A stretch of DNA of 33,889 nt from an uncultured Bacteroidales bacterium. Its GTDB lineage: Bacteria; Bacteroidota; Bacteroidia; Bacteroidales; Bacteroidaceae. Made by a program: the position numbers and the translations under genes. This document shows positions 23,823 through 32,089 of this stretch, piece by piece (within the stretch, counting starts at the first letter, position 1; every line of letters starts with the position of its first letter). The stretch covers positions 1-33,889 of the forward strand of contig CACXXT010000028.1 in NCBI GenBank assembly GCA_902771725.1. Reading direction: 5' to 3'. A model generated the notes under the pieces. That model was not told where the DNA came from, ran no database searches, and saw nothing but the letters and a program-made list of their open reading frames with translations.

Positions 23823-25093
23823 AACAAGGAAAAGTAGACGCCCTGCTGGGCATCGTTTTCGGCGACGAAGGAAAAGGTAAGGTCGTCGATGTCTTCACTC
23901 CCAAATACGACGTCGTGGCCCGCTTTGCCGGCGGTCCCAACGCTGGTCACACCATCATCTTCGACGGCAAGAAGTTCGTCCTCCGTTCCATCCCCTCCGG
24001 CATCTTCGACGAGGGCAAGCTGAACATCATCGGCAACGGCTGTGTCATCGCCCCAGACCTCTTCATGGCCGAGGCCAGGGAACTGGAAACCGCCGGCTAT
24101 GACCTCCGCAGCCGCCTCCACATCAGCAAGCGCGCCCACCTCATCCTTCCCACACACCGTGTGCTCGACCGCGCCTACGAGGCGGCCAAGGGCAAGAACA
24201 AGGTAGGAACGACGGGCAAGGGCATAGGCCCCACCTACAGCGAGAAGGCCAGCCGCACAGGTCTGCGCGTGGGCGACATCCTCGAGAACTTCCCCGAGAA
24301 GTACGCAGCCCTGAAGGCTCGCCACGAACAGATCCTCCGCGACCTCCACTATACCGACTACGACATCACCGACGAGGAGCGCCTCTGGCTCGAGGGCGTG
24401 GAATACATGCGTCAGTTCCAGCTCACCGACACAGAGATTGAAATCAACCGCCTGCTCGCCGAGGGAAAGAGCGTGCTCGCCGAAGGCGCTCAGGGAACCA
24501 TGCTCGACATCGACCACGGCACCTATCCCTACGTCAGCTCCAGCTCCACCACCACGGGTGGCGTCTGCACAGGTCTGGGCGTAGGTCCCAACAAGATCGA
24601 CCAGGTCTACGGCATCTTCAAGGCCTACAGCACCCGCGTCGGCTCTGGTCCCTTCCCCGTGGAACTCTTCGACGAGACGGGCGACCGCCTGCGCGAGATC
24701 GGTCATGAGTACGGAGCCGTAACTGGCCGCAACCGCCGCTGCGGATGGGTGGACCTCGTGGCTCTGCGCTACGCCATCATGATCAACGGCGTCACACAGC
24801 TCATCATGATGAAGAGCGACGTCCTCGACGGCTTCGAGACCATCCGCGCCTGCGTAGCCTATGAAAAGGACGGCGTGCGCACAACCGACGTGCCCTACGA
24901 CACCGAAGGCTGGACCGCCGTCTATCGCGACCTCCCCGGCTGGAAGGAAGACCTCTCCAAGATGACCTCCGAGGACCAGTTCCCACAGACATTCAAGGAC
25001 TACATCAAGTTCCTCGAGGACGAGCTGCAAACGCCCATCACCATTCTTTCCGTAGGACCCGACCGTGAACAGACTATCATCCGCTCTCTTTGA
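23819..25093 (+). CDS. purA: Adenylosuccinate synthetase
   Basis: PurA joins IMP and aspartate using GTP to give adenylosuccinate, the first committed step to AMP. The 424-residue protein has the GTP-binding loop GDEGKGK at 15-21 (Asp16 catalytic), NAGHT with His44, GTTGKGIGPTY, QGTMLDIDHGTYPYVSSS and the C-terminal end ILSVGPDREQTI. Length is normal. An upstream in-frame ATG (23765) lies inside the Fur-like gene; the ATG at 23819 gives the expected N-terminus. It is coupled to the gene on each side, by 4 and 29 overlapping bases. Confidence 0.97.
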   Translation: MKQGKVDALLGIVFGDEGKGKVVDVFTPKYDVVARFAGGPNAGHTIIFDGKKFVLRSIPSGIFDEGKLNIIGNGCVIAPDLFMAEARELETAGYDLRSRLHISKRAHLILPTHRVLDRAYEAAKGKNKVGTTGKGIGPTYSEKASRTGLRVGDILENFPEKYAALKARHEQILRDLHYTDYDITDEERLWLEGVEYMRQFQLTDTEIEINRLLAEGKSVLAEGAQGTMLDIDHGTYPYVSSSSTTTGGVCTGLGVGPNKIDQVYGIFKAYSTRVGSGPFPVELFDETGDRLREIGHEYGAVTGRNRRCGWVDLVALRYAIMINGVTQLIMMKSDVLDGFETIRACVAYEKDGVRTTDVPYDTEGWTAVYRDLPGWKEDLSKMTSEDQFPQTFKDYIKFLEDELQTPITILSVGPDREQTIIRSL

Positions 25094-25712
25094 TCTCGAC
25101 GGAGTCATCTTCGATACCGAGCCCCAGTACTCACAGTTCTGGGGCTCGCAGTTCCGTCTCTATTACCCCGACCGTCCAGGCCTCGAGAACAGCATCAAAG
25201 GGCAGACCCTCACGCAAATCTATGATGCTTACTTCTGCGGTCCGCTGGAGAGCGAGCGCGAGGCTGTCACCTGCCGGCTCAACGACTTCGAGCGCCAGAT
25301 GACCTTCCCTTATATTCAAGGTGTGCTTGACTTCCTCGCCGACCTGCGGCGATGCGGCATCCCGTCTGCCGTCGTCACCAGTTCGAACCACGAGAAGATG
25401 TCACGCGTCTATGCCCAGCACCCTGAATTCCGTTCGCTCTTCGATGCCATCCTGACCAGCGAGGACTTTGCCCATTCCAAACCCCATCCCGACTGCTATC
25501 TTCGCGCTGCTGCCCGCTTTGGTGCCCAGCCCGAAGACTGCGTCGTCTTCGAGGACAGCATCAATGGCCTCCGCGCCGGACGCGACTCCGGTGCCTACGT
25601 CGTTGCCCTCACCACCACCAATCCCCTCGACGCCGTCCGCCCCCTCTCCGACCTCCAGATTCCCGACTTCAGCGAGATGAGCGTCCAGCGCTTGCTTCAA
25701 GAAAGAGCCTAA
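25065..25712 (+). CDS. HAD-superfamily phosphatase, beta-phosphoglucomutase-like
   Basis: This 215-residue protein is a HAD hydrolase with a helical cap after the first motif. Motif I is FDLDGVIFDTEP with nucleophile Asp10 and acid Asp12. Motif II is VVTSSNH, the motif III lysine is in HSKPHPDCY, and motif IV is VVFEDSINGLRAG. It would dephosphorylate, or mutate the phosphate position of, a small sugar phosphate or nucleotide; the substrate cannot be told. The start is a GTG at 25065, 29 bases inside purA, because motif I begins only eight residues in and no ATG lies before it. The overlap suggests coupled translation with purA. Confidence 0.88.
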   Translation: MNRLSSALFDLDGVIFDTEPQYSQFWGSQFRLYYPDRPGLENSIKGQTLTQIYDAYFCGPLESEREAVTCRLNDFERQMTFPYIQGVLDFLADLRRCGIPSAVVTSSNHEKMSRVYAQHPEFRSLFDAILTSEDFAHSKPHPDCYLRAAARFGAQPEDCVVFEDSINGLRAGRDSGAYVVALTTTNPLDAVRPLSDLQIPDFSEMSVQRLLQERA

Positions 25713-25737
25713 TACTCCTTAAACTTTTTTAACCCAC

Positions 25738-25764
25738 ATCCGCGTGACAACTCATCACGCGGAT
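25738..25764 (+). terminator. Strong hairpin between the purA operon and the sigma factor gene
   Basis: Perfect 10-bp arms ATCCGCGTGA (25738-25747) and TCACGCGGAT (25755-25764) around a 7-base loop, followed by TGTATTT. It lies 25 bases after the HAD gene stop and 15 bases before the sigma factor ATG. It fits a terminator, but also blocks most of the space where the next promoter should be. Confidence 0.65.
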
Positions 25765-25779
25765 TGTATTTATAGATGT

Positions 25780-26304
25780 ATGCAAGCCACCGAGTTCAAC
25801 CATATCGCCAGCCATCTGCGCCCCTGTCTGCTGGAAGCAGCACGCCAGATCCTCCATGATGAGGACGAGGCGGAGGATGCAGTTCAGGATGCACTCGTCT
25901 CGCTATGGCGATGGCGCGAAAGGGTTGACACACAGCGCGACGTGGAGCCGCTGCTGCAACGCATACTTCGCAACTGCTGCCTTAACATCCTCACCGCCAA
26001 GCGGCGACGACGATCCTTGGCAGCACCACTCGAGGAACTGCCCGGCTCCACCCTGCGCTCGCTCACAGCAAGAAGCAACGACCCACACGCCTCGCTGGAA
26101 GAAAAAGAATCAGAACTGCGCGTAAGCCTGGCACTCAGCCAACTACCACCTCGATGGCAGCGCGTGCTGACCATGCGACTCCTGGATGACCTCGACAACG
26201 CTCAAATTGCCTCTATCCTCGGACTCAGTCAGACCGCAACCTCCTCCCTAATCAACCGAGCGCGCACAGCATTCCTCCAAAACCTCAAACAATTCTCACA
26301 ATGA
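25780..26304 (+). CDS. ECF-type RNA polymerase sigma factor
   Basis: This 174-residue sigma factor has region 2 at about 10-78 (HDEDEAEDAVQDALVSLWRWR, then ILRNCCLNILTAKRRRR) and region 4 at about 120-170 (LPPRWQRVLTMRLLDDL, with the helix-turn-helix NAQIASILGLSQTATSSLINRA). Region 3 is missing, as in ECF sigmas. The start at ATG 25780 gives the normal N-terminus; an upstream in-frame ATG (25744) lies inside the hairpin. It overlaps the next gene by ATGA (26301-26304). The operon order (sigma, one-pass membrane protein, secreted protein, outer-membrane barrel) suggests the membrane protein controls it and the barrel is a target or sensor. Confidence 0.92.
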   Translation: MQATEFNHIASHLRPCLLEAARQILHDEDEAEDAVQDALVSLWRWRERVDTQRDVEPLLQRILRNCCLNILTAKRRRRSLAAPLEELPGSTLRSLTARSNDPHASLEEKESELRVSLALSQLPPRWQRVLTMRLLDDLDNAQIASILGLSQTATSSLINRARTAFLQNLKQFSQ

Positions 26305-27113
26305 AACAGCAAGACACATTTACAGACGAACGCCTTTGGGCTGAAGTCCAAGACGTTTTTGCCGACAACCGCCGCCCGCAGGACGAGACGGAGTGGGATG
26401 CTCTGACGCGTGAGGTCAGCGACGAGGATTTGGTTGCGGCAGGCGAGAGTTCCGTTCGCCCTACCCCTGTCCGCAGGATTGCGTTGTGGACGAGTCTGTC
26501 AATAGCTGCCGCATTGTTGCTGGCTGCCTACTGGCTGATGGTTCCCCAGCAGCCCGCCGTGGACAAGGAAGTGTTGGAACTGTTGGCCGAGACGGACGTC
26601 TCAGCTCCGGAAATGATTGAGGCCACCCACCCACTGCTCTCGGCTGCATCGTGGGACAAGCCCCAGGCAGATCCCCTGGCCGAAGAGGATATCCTTGGCA
26701 TCAGAGGCTACTTCACAGACAGCCGCACCCTGACCTACCAGCGAGCGATGAACCTCAATCGTGAGGACCTACCCATACGTGTCCGAATGCCTAAAGACTA
26801 TTCGCTGCCGGCTTACGACTACGAATGGGACGACACACCAACCCTCAGCAGCAAGGAGTTCCACCATCTCACTCTCCAGCCCGCCGACAACCCCATAAGC
26901 CCTGAACGCGAGGCTCAACTGCTGGCGATCATCGAAGAAATGGAACCGGAAGTGAACGCCTACTTGGCACAAATCTCAGAACAAGCTGCAAGCCTGCAAA
27001 GCCAAGTCCGCAAGCGGCTATACGAGGTTGACCGACAGGCACGCGATATCGAACTTCAGCTCCAGGCCGAAGAGGCCCAACTATACTACATAATTTTCCC
27101 CAATTGCCATTAA
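26301..27113 (+). CDS. One-pass membrane protein in the anti-sigma position
   Basis: I do not recognise a named family. The 270-residue protein has an acidic cytoplasmic N-terminus of about 58 residues (ERLWAEVQDVF, ETEWDALTREVSDEDLV), one membrane helix at about 60-80 (ALWTSLSIAAALLLAAYWLMV) and a long periplasmic part. The end (about 205-265) is predicted coiled coil (LLAIIEEMEPEVNAYLAQIS, then QVRKRLYEVDRQARDIEL). Position directly after an ECF sigma gene with ATGA overlap, and the topology, suggest an anti-sigma factor. A classical zinc anti-sigma HxxxCxxC motif is absent. Function is inference from context. Confidence 0.75.
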   Translation: MKQQDTFTDERLWAEVQDVFADNRRPQDETEWDALTREVSDEDLVAAGESSVRPTPVRRIALWTSLSIAAALLLAAYWLMVPQQPAVDKEVLELLAETDVSAPEMIEATHPLLSAASWDKPQADPLAEEDILGIRGYFTDSRTLTYQRAMNLNREDLPIRVRMPKDYSLPAYDYEWDDTPTLSSKEFHHLTLQPADNPISPEREAQLLAIIEEMEPEVNAYLAQISEQAASLQSQVRKRLYEVDRQARDIELQLQAEEAQLYYIIFPNCH

Positions 27114-27148
27114 CTACACTCACCAACGCTAAAAACAAGATATCAGAT

Positions 27149-27991
27149 ATGAAACGATTCCTGACCCTGGCCATCGCAGCCATCCTGATGACCACCAACG
27201 CCGTGGCACAGAAGAACGTACAGCGCACGTTCGACAAATTCATCAAATCCAAGAACGTTCAAGTGGAGAAGAATCTCAACTCGCAGATGGATCCCTTCCC
27301 CTCCGGCAAGAAAGGCGAGCATCGGCTGTTGTCGCAGCGAGACATCTACACTTTCACGCTGGACGTGAGCGACCGCAAGCTCCTCGACAACATCCTGATT
27401 CAGATAGAAAAAGACAGAGGAGAGAAGAACTGCTACCTTACTCGCAGCCACCGAGGGGGCAAGGACATTCCCATCGACGTCCAACTATGCCGCGTAGGTG
27501 ACAGCAATAGTAACCAAGTGAAGATTGGCACAAGCTCCATGCAACATTGGATGCTGTCCTGCTACACGGCAGAGGAAGACCAGAACTATCGCCACCTCTA
27601 CGCCGTGGAATGGACAGAGCCCACCAACGGCGAACGGGAAATAAAAGGGAGACTCATATACACCTACGCCCAAGGAAAAGCCGAACTGGAAATGAAACAG
27701 GCCGTTATTACATCCATCAAGACGGAACAGGACGTCCTTGTCCGAATCGAAATTCAGAAAGTTCTTTATCAAAAACTCATCGATAACCACAGCCTGCAAT
27801 TAACAGAAGCCGTGGCTGCTACGGCGGCCCTGTTCGTGACTTGCAGGGATTACGGACACTTACTACGAAAAGATCAACGCAAGAAATACAGGGATGAGAT
27901 TGCAAATCTTGAAAGACAGACTATCGATCAAGAGCACCTCCCTCTCACAACAGAGTTCCTAATACTCGCGCAGCAAGCTCTTAAGGATTAG
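27149..27991 (+). CDS. Secreted protein of unknown function in the sigma factor operon
   Basis: The 280-residue protein has a clear signal peptide (MKRFLTLAIAAILMTTNAVAQ). The mature start, KNVQRTFDKFIKSKNVQVEKN, resembles the opening of small DUF4252- or DUF5024-like periplasmic proteins that occur in Bacteroidetes sigma factor operons, but it is longer than I expect for DUF4252 and I am not sure of the family. Residues about 60-150 look like mixed beta strands (DIYTFTLDVSDRKLLDNILIQ). I chose ATG 27149 over 27104 because it starts the signal peptide. It sits 35 bases after the membrane protein gene and 21 before the barrel gene. Confidence 0.8.
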   Translation: MKRFLTLAIAAILMTTNAVAQKNVQRTFDKFIKSKNVQVEKNLNSQMDPFPSGKKGEHRLLSQRDIYTFTLDVSDRKLLDNILIQIEKDRGEKNCYLTRSHRGGKDIPIDVQLCRVGDSNSNQVKIGTSSMQHWMLSCYTAEEDQNYRHLYAVEWTEPTNGEREIKGRLIYTYAQGKAELEMKQAVITSIKTEQDVLVRIEIQKVLYQKLIDNHSLQLTEAVAATAALFVTCRDYGHLLRKDQRKKYRDEIANLERQTIDQEHLPLTTEFLILAQQALKD

Positions 27992-28012
27992 ACCTGAAAC
28001 ATTCTTAAACTT

Positions 28013-30829
28013 ATGAAATACAAGTTCTTTCTGATGGCTATAGCAGCCACGACAGCCATCACTATGTCCTCGTCCGCCGCACCTGCCGACGACAAAGAGG
28101 AACGCCAAGTGCGACTCTACGGACAGGTATTCGACTCCTTCACAAGGACCTATTTGGATAGCGCCTACATTGAGGTGCTGACCACAGACAGCAACGTCAT
28201 CGCTCGCGACACCGCGCGCACTTACCGTTCCGGCACTCAAGTCTGGGGGCAGAGCTACAGCCTCAGAGTCCCTGCTCACCAAGCTCGCTATATCGTCCGT
28301 GCTGCGGCTCCGGGCTATGCCACATCCTGCATCGACTATGAACTGAAGCGGATTCGTCGCAACAGCAGTTTCCACGTGCCGGCCATCTACCTGAAGAAGA
28401 CGGGCAGGGACGTGGCAATGGAAACAGAGATGGAGGAGTTCGTGGTCAAGGCATCGAAGATCCAACTGGTGTGGAAGGGCGACACGATGGTGTACGACGC
28501 CACCGCCTTCAACCTCGCAGAAGGCTCTATGCTGGACGACCTCATCCGCCAGCTGCCGGGAGTGGAACTGAAGGAAGACGGCGAGATACTCGTCAACGGA
28601 GAGAAGGTGGACTACCTGACGCTCAACGGAAAAGACTTCTTCAAGGGCAACAACAAGATGATGCTGGACAACCTGCCCTACTTCGCAGTCAAGAACGTGA
28701 AGGCCTACCACAAATCCACACAAGAAAGCGAGTATCTGGGCTATGATACCGAGAAGAAAGACTTCGTGATGGACGTCCAGCTCAAGCGCGAGTACTCCCA
28801 AGGATATATCGCCAACGCCGAGGCGGCAGCAGGCACCCACGAGAGATGGAAGGCGCGCGCCTTCGGACTCCGATACACAGACAACAGCCGACTCACTCTC
28901 TTCGGGAATGCCAACAACGTCAACGAGAACCGGCGACCAGGCAGCGACGGCGACTGGACTCCCACGAACCAGCCGATGGGGCTGCAAACCCACAAGATCC
29001 TGAACGCCAACTACAGCTACGAACGACAAGGTAAGTGGGCCGACGAGGTCGGAGCAAGCGTGGAATGGAACGACACCAGGAACGAGAGCCGAACCAGCAG
29101 TTCCACCTACCTGCAGACGGGCGACGTCTTCACACGCAGCCAGAACGCCAACCGCAACAAGAGTTTCACAGCCAGCGCCACGAACTACTTCAACCTGAAA
29201 GCACCGTTCTACCTCATGATGAATACGATCTTCAACACCAGCCCCACACGCAGTTGGACCAACGGGAACTCTGAGACAGCGACCTCCGACACGCTGACGA
29301 ACCACACACTCACGGACAGCTACACCGACGGGCGCAACTGGTCGCTCGAGAACTACCTGATGGCCATCAAATCCTTGCCGTGGGGCGATGCCCTAAGGCT
29401 GCACCTGAACACACGATTCAACCACTCACGCCGCGACTCCTACCAACACTACGACCTCGAATACTTCCGTCCCACAACCGCGGTTGACCGCCGCAATGAG
29501 TACCGACCCGACCGCAGCCGTGGACATTCATGGATGGGTAGCCTCGAATACGACCTGACGATGGGCAAAGGCTGGCATCTGCTTTTTCAGTACTCCCACA
29601 CGCAGCAATTCTCCTCTGCCGCAAATCCCCTCTACCGACTGGACCGCGACAGCGTCTTCGCTGCCATGGCACCTTCGCTGGGCGAGATTCCCTTGCTGAC
29701 CGCAGCCCTGCAGGATAGCCTCAACAGCCTGTGGACCAGCCACTGGACACGCAGTAATGCCGCATCCCTGAATCTGCAATACTCAGCCTACGAACCCAAG
29801 AAACGGCAGGTCATCTTCTCCGCCGTTTTACCCATCTCCCGCCAGTACGAGCGAGAACGCTACACGCGCTATCCCATCGACACGGAAATTGAGCAGAAGA
29901 ACATCCTCTTCGACCCCTCTGCGATGTTCTACTTCTACGATATGAAACACAACAACTTTTGGCAACTCACCTATCGCCACACCACCCAGACACCCGACAT
30001 CACAGAGCTCATCGGTTACACCGACGAGAGCAACCCCCTCAGCCGACGACTGGGAAATCCCGACCTGAAGAACGAAAGCCGCCACGTCATCGGAGCCACC
30101 TACTCACACCAAGTGCCCCGACGTGAGCAGAGCCTGAGCCTCAGATCCAGCTATGACGTAACCCTCCGCCAAATCATGCAGACCTACGACTACGACTCGC
30201 AGTCAGGGGCATACACCTATCGCCCCAAGAACGTCAACGGCAACTGGTGGTGGGACGGCCGCGTGAACTTCACCTCCGCCCTCGACAGCGCACGCCACTG
30301 GCGACTGACGAACGACGTGCGCATCTTCCGCCACAACGTAGCCTACGTCGCCAATGGCGAGGAAACCACCACGCGACGCGTGAACCTCCGCGAACGATTC
30401 AGCCTACGCTATAAACTCAACGAACGATTCGACGTCGAAACGACAGCACAGGCCGAGTGGGAGCGTGCGTGGAGCCCCATGACCACCTATCGGACCACGA
30501 ACATTTGGGACATCAGCTACGGGGTGAACCTCCATTGGCGCCTCCCCTGGGAACTGCACCTGAGCACCGACTTGCGCGAATACCATCGCCGAGGATTCGA
30601 GGACAGTTCGCTGAACACCAACCATCTCATCTGGAACGCCCAGCTCTCACGCAGTTTCCTCAAAGGGCAACTGACCGCCAAACTCGCAGGCTACGACCTG
30701 CTCAGCCAGATCTCCCACACCTCCTGGCACGTGGGCTCCGACGGCATCAGCAGCACCTGGCAGCGCGGTATTCCCAGCTACCTTATGGTTCACATCGGCT
30801 GGAACTTCAGTCGGAAACCGAAGAAATGA
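28013..30829 (+). CDS. Outer-membrane beta-barrel protein of the sigma factor operon
   Basis: The 938-residue protein has a signal peptide (about 1-23), a carboxypeptidase-like beta-sandwich (about 33-128), a plug-like region (about 142-250) and an aromatic-rich barrel to the C-terminus (VHIGWNFSRKPKK). The plug contains DTMVYDATAFNLAEGSM and QLPGVELKEDGEILVNG, clearly the same family as the protein at 2713-5733 (DTVMYNAAAFALPPGAM, KLPGIVIDESGKI), but the two are distant and this one lacks the Gly-rich tail. There is no SusD neighbour. As last gene of the sigma factor operon it may be the regulated surface protein or a sensor. Transcription probably ends at the inverted repeat 30852-31002. 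Confidence 0.88.
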   Translation: MKYKFFLMAIAATTAITMSSSAAPADDKEERQVRLYGQVFDSFTRTYLDSAYIEVLTTDSNVIARDTARTYRSGTQVWGQSYSLRVPAHQARYIVRAAAPGYATSCIDYELKRIRRNSSFHVPAIYLKKTGRDVAMETEMEEFVVKASKIQLVWKGDTMVYDATAFNLAEGSMLDDLIRQLPGVELKEDGEILVNGEKVDYLTLNGKDFFKGNNKMMLDNLPYFAVKNVKAYHKSTQESEYLGYDTEKKDFVMDVQLKREYSQGYIANAEAAAGTHERWKARAFGLRYTDNSRLTLFGNANNVNENRRPGSDGDWTPTNQPMGLQTHKILNANYSYERQGKWADEVGASVEWNDTRNESRTSSSTYLQTGDVFTRSQNANRNKSFTASATNYFNLKAPFYLMMNTIFNTSPTRSWTNGNSETATSDTLTNHTLTDSYTDGRNWSLENYLMAIKSLPWGDALRLHLNTRFNHSRRDSYQHYDLEYFRPTTAVDRRNEYRPDRSRGHSWMGSLEYDLTMGKGWHLLFQYSHTQQFSSAANPLYRLDRDSVFAAMAPSLGEIPLLTAALQDSLNSLWTSHWTRSNAASLNLQYSAYEPKKRQVIFSAVLPISRQYERERYTRYPIDTEIEQKNILFDPSAMFYFYDMKHNNFWQLTYRHTTQTPDITELIGYTDESNPLSRRLGNPDLKNESRHVIGATYSHQVPRREQSLSLRSSYDVTLRQIMQTYDYDSQSGAYTYRPKNVNGNWWWDGRVNFTSALDSARHWRLTNDVRIFRHNVAYVANGEETTTRRVNLRERFSLRYKLNERFDVETTAQAEWERAWSPMTTYRTTNIWDISYGVNLHWRLPWELHLSTDLREYHRRGFEDSSLNTNHLIWNAQLSRSFLKGQLTAKLAGYDLLSQISHTSWHVGSDGISSTWQRGIPSYLMVHIGWNFSRKPKK

Positions 30830-30851
30830 CGATTACTGATGAGTCCCGTCT

Positions 30852-31002
30852 TGCAAAACAGAATTTCAAAAACTATGCTAACCTTGCTAACCTTGCTAAT
30901 TTTGTTAAAATCCCTTAATATTTCCGTCCTTTTCCGGCAATCATCCCCATTTCATTCGTATGGTTAGCAAGGTTAGCATAGTTTTTCAAATTCTGTTTTG
31001 CA
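30852..31002. repeat. 41-bp inverted repeat with 9-bp microrepeats, possible bidirectional terminator
   Basis: Arms 30852-30892 and 30962-31002 match at 40 of 41 positions around a 69-base loop. The left arm and loop edge carry CTAACCTTG twice and CTAATTTTG once in tandem (30878-30904). It begins 23 bases after the barrel gene stop. Confidence 0.85.
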
Positions 31003-31060
31003 TGCAAACCGATTCTAACAACAGACTGGCAGAAAACACAACAGGTAACATCGGTAAATC

Positions 31061-31126
31061 CAGCAGGCTGCAGAGAACAATCCAGCAGGCTGCACAAAGG
31101 GATGCAGCAGGCTGAATGGGATTGTA
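31061..31126. repeat. Tandem array 2 with exact 22-bp period (three units)
   Basis: CAGCAGGCTG starts at 31061, 31083 and 31105, each followed by 12 variable bases. A weak fourth unit (CAACAGGTAA) begins exactly one period earlier at 31039. The core is a near dyad, CAGC-AG-GCTG. Confidence 0.85.
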
Positions 31127-31141
31127 TCACTTGTGAGACAA

Positions 31142-31273
31142 GCAAACACGTATGGACGTGATTGCAAACACGTACGGACGTAATCGCAAACACGTACGGA
31201 CGTGATTGCAAACACGTATGGACGTAAATGGAAAAACGAATGGACGTAGGTGGAAAGTTCGGACGAGTTACTG
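31142..31273. repeat. Tandem array 3 with exact 22-bp period (six units)
   Basis: Units start at 31142, 31164, 31186, 31208, 31230 and 31252. The first four share GCAAACACGTAYGGACGT followed by four variable bases; the fifth and sixth are degraded, and the sixth overlaps the TPR gene stop codon (31268-31270). On the minus strand each of the first four units can form a small hairpin (CACGT or TACGT, a four-base loop, then ACGTG). Confidence 0.9.
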
Positions 31274-32089
31274 AGCCTTCATGCCCAGGGCTCCTGCAAT
31301 TTCCTCTGCCGTTGCCCCCAGACGTGCCGCCCGCTGGGTGTCCTCGCGGGCATCGCTGGTGCGCTTCAGCCGGGTGAAGAACTGGGCGCGGGCGAGATAG
31401 AGACTGGGGTCTTCGGGCGAGAGACGGATGGCCTCGGCAAAATCCTCTTCTGCACGTTCGTACTGCTTGCGGTCTGCCTCGAAGCCGGCACGGAGGGCAT
31501 AGCCGTCGGCGTGCGTCGGATAGAGTTCCACGGCACGGTTCACCAACTCCATAGCCTCGCGCGGACGACGATCCTTGTCGCACACCAGTGCCAGTCCCAG
31601 CAACGCCTGCTCGTTAGCTGGCTGCTTGCGCAACAGGCTTTCGTAGTCCCTGCGCGCTTCCTTGAACAGACGGGTGCGCTGATAGGCATACGCCCGCATG
31701 AGCAGCGCTTCGGGGTGATCCGGGCGTGCTGTAAGGATGACGTCGTAGTCTGCACGCGCGCGGTCCTCACGCCCCAGCTTCAGATAGAGGGATGCACGCC
31801 CCAGCAGCAGGCTGAGGTTCTGCGGAGCCTGACGGATGGCTTCGTCATAGTCCTGCAGAGCCTCCTGCTCCTTCCCCTGCCGCTCGGCAATGGCTGCCAA
31901 CTGCCCGTAGACGATGGCATTGCCCTGAGCTCCGGGCGAATCATGCAGCGCCTGACGGAACAGCATTTCTGCTTGCGTCAGGCTGTCTGCCGCCATCGCC
32001 TCGAAAGCCTGACGGATAAGCTGCTGATAGCTTTGGGCTTGCATCAGCGACGGCCACGACATCAGGAACAAAAGGAGAAGACGCTTCAT
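31268..32089 (-). CDS. Secreted tetratricopeptide-repeat protein
   Basis: The 273-residue protein has a signal peptide ([19 protein letters not shown]) and then about six tetratricopeptide repeats, seen as regular 34-residue helical pairs with the typical A-x-x-x-Y/F-x-x-A-I/L pattern (for example [50 protein letters not shown]). Such periplasmic TPR proteins act as scaffolds; the partner is unknown. The ATG at 32089 overlaps the leuB stop by ATGA, so it is cotranslated with leuB although no link to leucine synthesis is evident. An in-frame ATG at 32116 lies inside leuB and would hide the signal peptide. Confidence 0.88.
   Translation of the reverse strand: MKRLLLLFLMSWPSLMQAQSYQQLIRQAFEAMAADSLTQAEMLFRQALHDSPGAQGNAIVYGQLAAIAERQGKEQEALQDYDEAIRQAPQNLSLLLGRASLYLKLGREDRARADYDVILTARPDHPEALLMRAYAYQRTRLFKEARRDYESLLRKQPANEQALLGLALVCDKDRRPREAMELVNRAVELYPTHADGYALRAGFEADRKQYERAEEDFAEAIRLSPEDPSLYLARAQFFTRLKRTSDAREDTQRAARLGATAEEIAGALGMKAQ

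Larger units (their letters stand above)
30830..31267. other. Second repeat-dense convergent intergenic region
   Basis: This 438-base gap lies between the ends of the barrel gene (+) and the TPR gene (-). It contains a 41-bp inverted repeat (30852-31002) with CTAACCTTG microrepeats, a three-unit 22-bp array (31061-31126) and a six-unit 22-bp array (31142-31273). I see no gene; minus-strand frames across it translate the array as a cysteine-rich repeat and have no supporting signal. Confidence 0.85.

Noticed and set aside
31142..31273. CRISPR array
   Set aside because: Units are 22 bases with at most four variable bases; there is no room for spacers of normal length and no cas genes nearby.
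31061..31273. Plasmid iterons or a replication origin
   Set aside because: The 22-bp period fits iterons, but there is no rep or par gene, the cores differ between arrays, and all neighbours are chromosomal housekeeping genes.
30915..31583. Minus-strand open frame of 222 codons across the array
   Set aside because: Half overlaps the TPR gene in another frame and the rest is translated array (cysteine-rich repeat). A 22-base unit shifts frame each time, so protein selection cannot explain it.
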